A stretch of 64,000 bases of DNA from Cordylochernes scorpioides (taxonomy: Eukaryota; Arthropoda; Arachnida; Pseudoscorpiones; Chernetidae). Shown here piece by piece: positions 44,250 through 54,300 of the stretch; positions within the stretch are counted from its first letter, which is position 1; each line of letters opens with the position of its first letter. A program made the translations under genes and the position numbers. Below the pieces are notes generated by a model, which saw only the letters and a list, made by a program, of their open reading frames with translations, ran no database searches and was not told where the DNA came from. The DNA lies in assembly GCA_030710605.1 (NCBI GenBank), contig CP092884.1, positions 17,217,483-17,281,482 of the forward strand. Reading direction: 5' to 3'.

Positions 44250-44500
44250 AAAATATAAAATATTTTAGCTTCTTCCATTGAGCAATTAGATGTATCTGAG
44301 TGAAAATAAAAGCGGCTGGGGACGCTAATAATGAATTTCGAATCTAATTTGATTCAATATGTAGTAACTGATTACGATTTTTATAATTTTTTACCAAATA
44401 TTTACCTCTTATCTCAATATGATCGTGTTCCGCCGCTTTTATTTTTACTCATATAAATCTAATTGCTCAAAAATAAGTATCTAAAATATTTTATTTTTTA
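44250..44500. repeat. Foldback MITE
   Basis: Imperfect inverted arms of about 60-70 bp around TTGAGCAATTAGAT...AATAAAAGCGGC (about 44257-44315) and their complement (about 44433-44490), with a ~115-bp AT-rich centre. No coding capacity. Confidence 0.8.
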
Positions 44501-44699
44501 CTTTGTAATGTGTGCGTGTGTGCATTTGAAAAAATATTTTTTATAAATTTATTGATTATATAGTTAGTTTTTAGTCATGAATCTATACAAAACTCAGAAT
44601 CAAAAGTGAAAATATATCAAACCTCACCAATATATTTAAATATGCACATGAATAATAAATACTCAGTATTATTATCTACTTATAAAACTATTCCACACT

Positions 44700-45060
44700 A
44701 TGGTATTAGAATATATATATGTCGTAAACCCGGGTAAGCCAACAATTGAATTGGAAGCAGTCGGGGTTGAGTGGCAAGGCGTGCAGAGTGGGAAGTCCGC
44801 ACGGGACAGTGAGGACAAAGTTTGGGATCAAAGACGCTCTCCTAGTACGTCTCACATGGCACCAGGACCAGGGGAATGTTGAGGATTAACTGAGGAAAGC
44901 TCGGCGTCCTGTATGAAGCCGCGGAGGCAAGGGGGAACCAAAACGGCGGCCACGAGGGCCGCCGTGAGACCTAGCACTGCGCGGGCCTCTCCGAAAATAT
45001 CCACTGTAACCTAACTAACTGTCAACATCCGAACCAACGCCCCTTCTTTGTCCCTCTCTG
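44700..45060. other. GC-rich block of unknown nature, possibly a retroelement 3' end
   Basis: Around 300 bp markedly GC-richer than the neighbourhood (GCCGCGGAGGCAAGGG, AACGGCGGCCACGAGG). A 60-codon frame (44700-44882) has no domain that I recognise. The composition resembles the untranslated tail of a GC-rich LINE, but I cannot support that. Confidence 0.3.
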
Positions 45061-45618
45061 GATTCCTCGGGTGTCCGGTGTCAAGCTGGTGTCACTTTGA
45101 GGCGACTAGAAAAGACGTCATACTTTATTACTCACATATCACATTGTTTAAATTACGATATTTATATATAATTAATCCAGGTTCCTTAGGTCTTCAAAAG
45201 ATCTCTCTAGCCACTCGTGTTGTCAGTAGAGTCTTGAGTCTTTTGGTTTTATTTACAACGACTGTGGAAGTCCAAAATATTATAAGTATCGAACAGATTT
45301 ATTTCTAGGGATATTTTTCATTCATTTCAGGTTGATATTTATAATTCATAGAAGAGTGGCCGTTTGAATTCTTTGTTATCAGAAAGCTGAGCAGATGAAG
45401 AGGAGATGATCCACTGTTTGGTCGGCATTCTAGCAGTTTGAGTAAATCGACCTCTTTCAAAAGTTCATGGAGTATACTTAAACGAAGCAATGGCCAGTTA
45501 GGATATTTGTTGAAGTGCACTCATGATTGATACTTGAAAGCAGGGAGATCAAATTTCTTGGCGTAAATATTCAGAGATTACTGGTTTTATAATCCATTGT
45601 ATTGGTCTATCGATACAC

Positions 45619-46469
45619 TGTGAATTTTTTTTATTGCCTCTCTGCTATTTCATTAGTTTTAATTCGATGTTACATTAAAAAATTGCTGTGTCATTCTGAA
45701 GTTTTTCTTTCCTTGGGTGAACGTTCTGGTGCCACACAAGACTTTAGGTCGATTTCGGTACTGGTTTGGTCACAAGTTGGAGTTATCATGGGGTATTGAG
45801 AATCTTCAATTGTACAAATTGCTGTGTCATCCTGAAGTTTGTCTTTCCTAATTTTCTAAGTTACATTTTGGTGGAGATGCTGGGTAGATTAGGAAAGACA
45901 AACTGAAGATTGTCAAGTAGACCTTGAGGCCATGCTGCTATGATTTACATTTTCAAAGACTGGCTCCAGGATTCCACCGACGTGTCAAAGCCAAGAATTC
46001 CCTCCAAGATGTCCCTATTGACGATACGACGACAAAGCCGCTCTTCACGCCGCAAGAAAAGGATGCAAAGCTACTCGGGACAGTCAATCCAATACTCCGA
46101 GGGAATAATTGACAGAAACACGTCAGATACATGCCAGTAGCAACAAGATTTTCAAGCTGTGGGTCACAGCTTCCATAGGGAAGGAGCTATGTGTAGCAGA
46201 TTATTTATTATTCAATGAGAAGATTTTTTTAATTTTGAATTTTTATTTTCATACACTGTAAAATTTTACCACTGCCTCTCTGCTATTTTTATTAGTTTTT
46301 AACCGGGTAGTTGGCGACTTCTGTACGCTCCAGGAACCTGGGTTACTTAAATAAATTAGTTTTTAAGAACCTGGGTTACTTAAATAAATAATTAGTTTTA
46401 ATTTGATTTTACATTAAATAAATTGCTGTATCATTCTGAAGTTTGTCTTTCCTAATTTTCTACGTTGCA
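45619..46469 (+). mobile_element. TRIM-like LTR remnant
   Basis: Two related direct repeats (about 45619-45865 and 46257-46469) start TGTGAA or TGTAAA and end in a shared TGTCTTTCCTAATTTTCTA segment closing with CA. Directly after the first is TGGTGGAGATGCTGGG (45869-45884), nearly the primer-binding site of the Gypsy elements at 9404 and 50030. Only about 390 bp of non-coding sequence lies between. LTR 1 contains a ~130-bp insert flanked by copies of AAATTGCTGTGTCAT. A third copy of the LTR end is at about 48010-48040. Confidence 0.6.
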
Positions 46470-46474
46470 TTTAC

Positions 46475-47420
46475 CCCCCTATTTATCGATAGATTCTGTG
46501 CGATCTGAGTTATTTTATTGTGGGCATTGCTTTATGGATAGATTTTTTGAAAGACGGTGTATAAATTAGAAGGTGCAGAGGACTAGCATTTTGGTCTGCT
46601 AGTTCATTTCACAGAATACTGCTGCGGACTTTGACACAGCAGAGTTGAAGATTTGGTATATAGTGGGGTGGACTGCATATGGCAGAAAGATTCGATTGGC
46701 AGTCTGATGCAATTCGGAAGTTTACACGCGGGAAAATCTGGCTAGCTTTAGTAGCCTAAAGAAACAAGGTTTCTTCGTGGAAGTTTAACTATTCGCGATA
46801 TCAGTCGCACATTGTGCTACAGAAACTGCTGTGCCTATTTTATTAATTTTGAAGGAAATATAAAAATTATATGTCTCATATCTAGCCACCAGGCAGCTAA
46901 AGGTTTGATATTTATTACTTTTGGTTTGTAAGCTGTTTTAAGCGAGTATACCAAATCAATACTTCTATTTGGTCTGGGAATATATCAAAACTGATCAAAA
47001 TATTGAAAGGAAGCATGGAATTTAGTCCATTCCGGACCACATTTTATAGAATGCTGGCCGCTCCTTACACCACAGAACCAGCTTAATTTGAAAGGAAATA
47101 TACAATGTCTATTCTCTTATCTCTTCGATGCAACGACGGTTACCTAAAAGTCTGAAGTTTTGTAAGCTTGCATTGTTAGCAGTAATGAAACAGCCTATAA
47201 AATACCAGATTTCTACATGATTTAGTTGTATATAAAGAACTAGATCATTATCCCGTTCTAGGAGCGGGTCTAGAACGATAGTCATTTCTAAACCTCCGTT
47301 ATTAATATATATTATGAATATAATGTTTTGTTGTTGAAAAGATAAAGAATTGAGGGTGCAGTCGTGATACAATAAAAATAGAAAATAATTATTTACTCGC
47401 AAGTAGTTTTTTATTTTTAA
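46475..47420. other. Non-coding stretch without recognisable feature
   Basis: Short unsupported frames only; no repeats matched elsewhere in the window by eye. Confidence 0.45.
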
Positions 47421-48007
47421 CTAGCGGATGTACCCGGCTTCGCCCGGGTTTTACCCGAGTAAAGGTTTGTCTAACGAATCTCTCGATAAAGTGAACATTT
47501 TTCCCGGTCCCTTGAAAAATACTCGATAAGTTGAATAAAATCAATATTAATTGGTTCCCTCGGTAATTGGAAGTTGAAGGAAGAGTATCTTGCCTTGGAA
47601 TTGTATCATTATTCTTGTATGGATGTACCCGGCTTCGCCCGGGTTTTACCCGAGTAAAGGTTTGTCTAACGAATCTCTCGATAAAGTGAACATTTTTCCC
47701 GGTCCCTTGAAAAATACTCGATAAGTTGAATAAAATCAATATTAATTGGTTCCCTCGGTAATTGGAAGTTGAAGGAAGAGTATCTTGCCTTGGAATTGTA
47801 TCATTATTCTTGTATGGATGTACCCGGCTTCGCCCGGGTTTTACCCGAGCAAAGTCTTGTCTAACGAATCTCTCGATAAAGCGAACATTTTTTCCCGGTC
47901 CCTTGAAAAATACTCGATAAGTTGAATAAAAGCAATATTAATTGGTTCCCTCGGTAATTGGAAGTTAAAGGAATAGTTATTGCCTGGAATTGTATCATTA
48001 TTCTTGT
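47421..48007 (-). repeat. Tandem array of Helitron 3' ends, 195-bp period
   Basis: Three consecutive units begin GGATGTACCCGGCTTCGCCC at 47426, 47621 and 47816. The first two are virtually identical; the third carries several changes. Read on the minus strand, each unit ends in the GC-rich hairpin of a Helitron 3' terminus, and the outermost one is followed by CTAG at 47421-47424. The same terminus closes the Helitron at 61770. The 116-codon frame across the array is a repeat artefact. Confidence 0.88.
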
Positions 48008-48175
48008 CTCATTTTGTCTTTCCTAATTTTCTACATTACAAAATCATCGTATCATCATGATAATATTTAGAGCAGATTGTTGAATTATAACAGATAAATT
48101 AGAATATTTATCTTGATTATTATCAGGCGAAAAGTTATTTAAAAATTGTATTTGCTAGAAAACTTCCCAGTACTA

Positions 48176-48769
48176 TCTACTTATATAATTGCCTTATTCT
48201 GTCTGTTTGTCTGTTTGTCTGAAGCTCACGGATAGAATGCGCGCTCATTGGCTGCAAGGGAACACGTGTCCTCCCTGCCCCCCTCTAGACAACCCTGTTA
48301 TTCAAAAACCATACATCCAATCGCCATGAAATTCTGGGATATTATTAGGTATATCCCCGGAAAGGTTTTCGAAAAATAATTTCTTGAATATCTTGAACAT
48401 CCTTAGAATTATTTGCAGAATTGTAGATATAACTCGCAAGCAGCGCCGCCAGACGGTGATAGGCTTAAGCTTGCTGCTCCACCCCTGTTGACCTTGGGTC
48501 GTCGTGTGAGTCACAGCATGATGCAACAAAAAACACTCTCTCTGGGGATTGCGGCGTCAACAACCTGTAAGTTTGTGCCTCTCTCATAAACCTGTCTATA
48601 CAGACCACCCTGTCTATAGCGACCACTCTAGACAACCCTGTTATCAGCTGTGTGATACATCCACCTGTCTATACAGACCACCCTGTTAATAGCGACCACC
48701 CAAGTCAACGTTTTTAGAATATATTCGCACTCGGGTAAACCCCGGGCGTTGCCCGGGCCATTTGTCTAG
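48176..48769 (+). mobile_element. Short Helitron with minisatellite cargo and captured segment
   Basis: It starts TCTACTTATATAATTGCC after A and ends with a CCCGGGC hairpin and CTAG (48766-48769) before T. Between the first and later minisatellite units lies a ~290-bp segment (about 48302-48595) absent from the copy at 8613, possibly captured sequence. No gene was recognised in it. Confidence 0.85.
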
Positions 48770-49334
48770 TACTAAATAACTTCCCAAAGTTTCATGGCGT
48801 TCCAATGAGTGGTTTGGTCAGGCATAAGGGACACATACACATTCATTCATTTTTATATATATAGATTACTTGAAAAAAGTTACATATTAAATATTTTCAC
48901 AGTTATATAGAATTTACAAAATTAATCCTATATTAGTGAATTAAAAAAAAATAGGTAGGTTAACTATATTTATTTACAACAATTATCAAAGTGGTATATT
49001 CTAAAACTATGGTCTCTCTCTCTCACACACACAAAATGTAGAATAGTCAATCCATGAAATTAAAATATATGTTTTCAAAAAATAAAATAATTGCATTTTT
49101 AGATTATATATTATAAAGGTATGTATAATACAAATTTTGCATGATGATATTGGAAACAAACTACTCAATTATAACAACCTAAAATATTTTACCCCACATA
49201 TCAACGACATTTTGTGCAGGATCGTAAGAATGAAAAATATTGTTTTCACTTTGTGGAAAGATGTAGGGAATAAATACTAGAAAGGAATAATTTTGTATAA
49301 AACAATTATCAGGTCAGTTCTTACGTTTTTTTAA
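48770..49334. other. Non-coding stretch with CT/CA microsatellite
   Basis: AT-rich; CT followed by CA repeat near 49013-49033. No coding or RNA signal. Confidence 0.5.
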
Positions 49335-49405
49335 GCATCGGTGGTTCAGTGGTAGAATGCTCGCCTGCCACGCGGGCGGCTCGGGTTCGATTCCCGGCCG
49401 ATGCA
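49335..49405 (+). tRNA. tRNA-Gly (anticodon GCC), copy 1
   Basis: A 71-nt cloverleaf without encoded CCA. The acceptor GCATCGG pairs fully with CCGATGC (49398-49404), the anticodon stem CTCGC/GCGGG holds loop CTGCCAC with GCC at 49367-49369, and the T arm TCGGG/CCCGG has loop TTCGATT with one G-U pair. A-box TGGTTCAGTGG and B-box GGTTCGATTCC are intact, and a T run follows directly as RNA polymerase III terminator. This copy looks functional. Confidence 0.92.
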
Positions 49406-49700
49406 TTTTTTCTTTTACAATTTTTAAAACTCATTTATATCCTTTCCTTATATATATATATAAAAATGAAATGCGAAATCGATGTTTGTTATCGCATCAC
49501 GCAAAATCTACTGACTCAATCATTATGGAATTTCGCATGTAGGTAGCTGAAGATTTCGTTTAACATATAGGCTATTCAAAAAACTAAAAAAGTTAATGTG
49601 CTTTTTTTTTAAAATAAAAAACCAAAAAGCGTTAGTTCCAGTCTTTTACCGCTAGGGCGCAGCACTGGTCGCGACGATAAATGAATTTGATTTTTTTAAA

Positions 49701-49771
49701 GCATCGGTGGTTCAGTGGTAGAATGCTCGCCTGCCACGCGGGCGGCCAGGGTTCGATTCCCGGCCGATGCA
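49701..49771 (+). tRNA. tRNA-Gly (anticodon GCC), copy 2, T-stem mismatch
   Basis: Same gene 366 bp downstream. Anticodon GCC is at 49733-49735, with acceptor pairing perfect. The T stem is CAGGG against CCCGG, leaving an A-G mismatch, so it may be impaired. The T run after the gene is present. The 3' flank (ACAATTTTTAAAACTCATTTATA) is shared with copy 1 and with the pseudogene at 32083. The Gypsy element B begins 35 bp downstream, inside that shared flank. Confidence 0.85.
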
Positions 49772-49805
49772 TTTTTTTTAAACAATTTTTAAAACTCATT
49801 TATAT

Positions 49806-50027
49806 TGTAGCGAGTAATTGGTTTTTATGTAAATATTTTTATTTATTTTTAATGCCTGATTTTTGCATAGGTTTTTGTTCTATTTTGATTCCTATGTATA
49901 CTTTTGCGTGTATTCATTTAGTTGTTCATACTTTTCGGTTGTTCTTCTTTTGACCTCGTTTTGTTTGGTTATTAAAATAACGTTCTTTGTTTACGGATTA
50001 CCGACTCTACCTTTTTGCTACGCTACA
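49806..50027 (+). repeat. 5' LTR of Gypsy element B
   Basis: 222 bp, TG to CA with 7-bp terminal inverted repeats. It should contain the promoter and the polyadenylation signal, but no strong TATA box is evident. An open frame entering from here into gag is accidental, since gag most likely starts at 50125. Confidence 0.95.
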
Positions 50028-50124
50028 ACTGGTGGAGACGCTGGATCGTCAAGACCGATATCCCTTCAGACATAAGAGAAGGACTGAAACTTTTAAACGG
50101 GAGGATAGGGTAGAGCTCAAGGAG

Positions 50125-51309
50125 ATGACCCTGAAAAAAGAGGAAACTACCCAGGTGGGCAATTATTTTGTTCAGCTCCTACCAAGGAATCCTTCCATGT
50201 TCTCCGGGGAGGATGGTGAGGATCCCCTTACCTGGTTGAAAGGTTACAACCGTGTGGCAAAGTATAATCATTGGGACGAAACCCTCTGTCTTGCCAATGT
50301 CTACTTTTACCTGAATGGAACTGCCCTCAAGTGGTTTGAGAATAATGAGGAGACCATCAGGAATTGGGGAGAGTTTACTACTCAATTAGAGAGTGTATTT
50401 GGGAAAAGTGAGAGTCTGCGGCTGCTTGCCGAGAAAAAACTTAAAATCCGGGCTCAGTTAAAGGGTGAAAGCACCGAGTTCTATATACAAGACGTCCTAC
50501 GACTCCGCAAAGAGGTGGATCTCCAAATGAGCGAGGAGAATAAAATCTCCCACCTCATGAAAGGAATAGTGGAGGAACTTTATCAGGCGCTTCTTCCAAA
50601 AGACATTAACAATACGGATCAATTTGTGTCTGAGTGCCGCCGCATTGAAGCGCTTCATCGTCGGCGTGTGACCCCCGCCAAGTACGAACGCTTGCCCAAT
50701 GTAGCATCCCTTGATGTCTGCAATGATAATACAGATTTGTCATCAATGATTAGACAAATTGTCCGCGAGGAGGTGCAACGGGCCTTGGCCGCTCCTCGAG
50801 AAGAACCAAGAATCGCCACCATTGAAGATATGGTGAGGGAAGAAATTGATAAAACCCTCGCTCCAATAACAAATCCTTCCAGAGGCTCCCCTAAATATCG
50901 AACCTATACGCCGTCACCAATCGCTAGAAGAGAGACGGCCGCACCCCAGATTCCCCGTCCCAGAGCTCGGTACCCGAAACAGGGAGAAAGACTGGACACA
51001 AGTGAATGGCGGACCACTGAGGGAAGACCAATTTGCTTCCATTGCGGACGCTCTGGCCATGTCGCCCGTAACTGCCGTGACAGAAGGAGACAGAATGACG
51101 AAAGAGAAAACGGATATTCCCAAGGGAGGCAAGAGCCGATGTTCTTTTATGGATCCCGTCCCAAATTCCCGGCGCTCAATGACGACGAGCCAAGGGATAA
51201 TTTTAGACGTTACCGAAGCCCTTCCCCATACCCTGGCCGAAACGGACAACATTCGTCGCCTATTAGAGGGTCCAGTCGGTCACCTCGCCGTTCCCGCCAG
51301 GAAAACTAG
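50125..51309 (+). CDS. gag: Gag polyprotein of Gypsy element B
   Basis: Structural protein that assembles the particle and packages RNA. I chose the ATG at 50125 because it is the first in frame downstream of the LTR and primer site, giving 394 residues. The capsid-like core (NPSMFSGEDGEDPLTWLKGY, KYNHWDETLCLANV, then LLAEKKLKIRAQ) occupies roughly residues 20-190. A basic, Arg/Pro-rich region follows. A nucleocapsid zinc knuckle CFHCGRSGHVARNC (CX2CX4HX4C) begins at about residue 304, and the C terminus is again Arg/Ser-rich. The gene ends with TAG at 51307-51309. The pol frame is already open from 51267, 43 nt earlier, in the -1 frame. The degenerate gag at 9499 is its clear relative. Confidence 0.93.
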   Translation: MTLKKEETTQVGNYFVQLLPRNPSMFSGEDGEDPLTWLKGYNRVAKYNHWDETLCLANVYFYLNGTALKWFENNEETIRNWGEFTTQLESVFGKSESLRLLAEKKLKIRAQLKGESTEFYIQDVLRLRKEVDLQMSEENKISHLMKGIVEELYQALLPKDINNTDQFVSECRRIEALHRRRVTPAKYERLPNVASLDVCNDNTDLSSMIRQIVREEVQRALAAPREEPRIATIEDMVREEIDKTLAPITNPSRGSPKYRTYTPSPIARRETAAPQIPRPRARYPKQGERLDTSEWRTTEGRPICFHCGRSGHVARNCRDRRRQNDERENGYSQGRQEPMFFYGSRPKFPALNDDEPRDNFRRYRSPSPYPGRNGQHSSPIRGSSRSPRRSRQEN

Positions 51310-51371
51310 AGGTTGCGACCTATTTTGGAGGTGGGGCCGCAAAATTTGGAAACCCTCCCTCATCGACTACA

Positions 51372-54300
51372 GTGGATATGAAAGGAAATTATATAAATAT
51401 TAAAATAGAAGGAAATATAACTAGTGCTCTTGTTGATTCTGGGGCTTCTTACTCTGTCGTGTCCGAGAGGTTCAGACTCAAATTGAAGAAAATAATGTTT
51501 GCCGAAACTGACGTGAGCTTAAGAGTGGCCAACGGTAAAATTATAAAACCGAAGGGACGCTGCTCTTTAAAATTGGACTTAAATGGTCTGCAGGAAAATT
51601 TTGAATTTATTGTTCTGGAGGACTGTAGTCACGATGTGATCCTCGGATGGGACTTTTTGAAGTTGTCCAGGGCGGTAATTGATTCTGCAGAAGATAAACT
51701 TTTTTTAGAGGAATTCCTAGTCGAGGACACACCCAGGAACAACTCACCTCTCTACGCGGAACGGGAATACAGAATAGAGCCCGCATCTTGTCAGCTGATA
51801 GAGGTATTAAGCAGAGACATCTCAGATTATGCAACTGTGGTGGCAGAAAGTCAAAGGGGTCTATCGCTGGAAAGAGAACTAATGGCTCCCTCCTCTATCA
51901 TCTCGCTTACCAGTAACAGGGGAAAACTGTGGGTGGCAAATTGGAGCCCATATCCGAAGATAATTCCCCAGGGGATGCACGTGGCCGATGGTGTCGTCAT
52001 CGAGGATAGCCAGCTTTGTGTACTTGCTGAGGGCAACCACGTAGGAACAGATATAGGCCATTCCGAGGATTCAAAATTTGCGGAAATTTTAAATATAGAT
52101 GATTCACTTGACGATTTTCAAAAAGAAAAATTAAGAAATTTATTGAGAAACTATAGAGATATTTTTGATTTCAGAAAAAAAGAAGCGTCCAAGACCGATA
52201 ATGTTAAGCATCGAATTAGCACTGGAGACCACCTTCCCACCAAACAACGACCGTACCGAGTAGCACCAGCGGAACGTCAAATTATTCAAGAGGAGGTAAA
52301 TAAAATGGAAGAAATTGGTATTATTCAGCCCTCTGCGAGCCCATGGGCCTCACCGGTCGTTTTGGTCAGAAAAAAAGATGGCAGCTGGAGATTCTGCGTC
52401 GATTACCGCCGCCTTAATAAGATAACAAAAAAGGATGTTTACCCGCTCCCAAGGATCGACGACACTTTGGACTGTTTACAGGGAGCACGATTTTATTCCT
52501 CTATGGATCTCCAATCTGGATACTGGCAGATCGACGTGGAGGAATCGGACCGTGAGAAGACTGCATTCATAACCCCAGATGGATTGTATGAGTTCAAAGT
52601 GATGCCATTTGGGTTATGTAACGCCCCAGCTACATTCGAACGAATGATGGACGGCCTCTTGAAGGGTCTTGGGTGGACAATCTGTCTCTGTTACCTTGAT
52701 GACATAGTCGTCTTTTCCGATTATTTTGAGGAACATCTGAGACGCCTTCAGCTGGTATTGGGCTGTTTGAGGAAGGCTGGCTTGTGCCTCAATCCGGGGA
52801 AATGCAGGTTTGGTGCGAAAACTATAACAGTTCTTGGACATAAGGTGAGTGGAGATGGAATATGTCTCGATCCAGAAAAAATTAGAGCAGTCCGTGACTT
52901 CCCCAGACCAAAGTCGCTAAAAGAAGTTAGAAGTTTCCTAGGGCTATCTTCCTACTACCGCCGTTTCATACCTAATTATGCCCATATGGCCCAACCATTA
53001 AACGCTCTTTTAAAGAAAGATTCAGTGTTTAGTTGGAACATAGAAGAGCGGCACGCATTTGAAGCTCTCAAGTCAGCCCTAATTTCTGAGCCTGTCTTGG
53101 GACATTTTGATCATTCATCCCCAACAGAAATACATACTGATGCGAGCAACTATGGAATAGGAGCAGTTTTAGTGCAAATTCAGAAGGGAAAGGAAAGAGC
53201 CATTGCCTATGCATCGAGAACGCTCAATAAGGCGGAAAGAAATTATTCAACGACTGAGAGAGAATGTCTTGCTGTTATTTGGGCCATTGGCAAATTCCGG
53301 CCGTATGTTTTTGGACAATTCACTATCGTAACTGACCATCACTCCTTGTGCTGGCTAGCCAACCTCAAGGACCCATGTGGGAGGTTGGCAAGATGGGCTC
53401 TTCGGCTGCAGGAGTTTGATGTTACTGTTGTGCACAAGAGCGGAAGAAAACATCAGGACGCTGACTGTTTATCAAGAAGTCCCCTAAATTGTAGTGAAGA
53501 TATAGAAGAAGATATTCCTTGCATAGTTGCCTTACAAAATTTTGGACGGGAACAAATGAAAGACCCGGACCTCACGAAGATAGCCGACAAAATCCAACAG
53601 GAAACATCTAACAAGTCCTTTATAAAAATAAACGATACTCTCCATAAAAAAAATTACGATCCAATGGGAAGGGAATGGCTTCTGGTGGTCCCCCGCCACT
53701 TGAGGCCTGAAATACTGAGAAACTTACATGATTCTCCCACTTCAGGACATCTTGGATTTACTAAGACATATGATCGAATAAGAAAAAAATTCTACTGGCC
53801 CGGAATGTATAGGAATGTTAGGAAGTATGTGGCTCACTGTCCAGATTGTCAGCGACGCAAACGCCAGCCCCAACTCCCTCCAGGACTTTTGCAGCCGATA
53901 CCTGTGCCTATAGCCGCCTTCGAAAAAGTGGGAATGGATCTCCTTGGAAGGTTTCCAACATCTATGTGTGGGAACCGCTGGATCATTGTCTGTACGGATT
54001 ACCTCACCAAATTTGCGATCACGAAAGCTCTACCGACAAGTGAATCAGTGGAAGTAGCGAAATTCTTCATTAAAGATGTAATTCTGAAGCACGGTGCGCC
54101 GAGGGAGGTTATCACAGATCGAGGACGAAATTTTACATCTTCAATGATTCGTGATCTGAATAAACACTGCAGAATAATTCATCGGACAACAACCGCCTAC
54201 CACCCTCAGACCAATGGACTCACTGAAAGGTTGAATAAGACAATAGCAGATATGCTGTCCATGTATGTGGACGTCAACCAGAAAGATTGGGATGAGATTC

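Noticed and set aside
47389-47739. 116-codon open frame on the minus strand
   Set aside because: It simply reads through the 195-bp tandem Helitron termini; the protein repeats itself with the DNA unit and has no domain.
48302-48529. 75-codon minus-strand frame inside the 48-kb Helitron
   Set aside because: No recognisable domain; it covers the anonymous segment and minisatellite of the Helitron.
49987-50124. Gag start inside the LTR of Gypsy element B
   Set aside because: Translation from within the LTR would cross the primer-binding site; the ATG at 50125 is the first plausible start downstream.
51300-51306. GGAAAAC as a programmed -1 slippery site in Gypsy element B
   Set aside because: It does not fit X-XXY-YYZ, because the first three bases differ; noted only as the nearest candidate.
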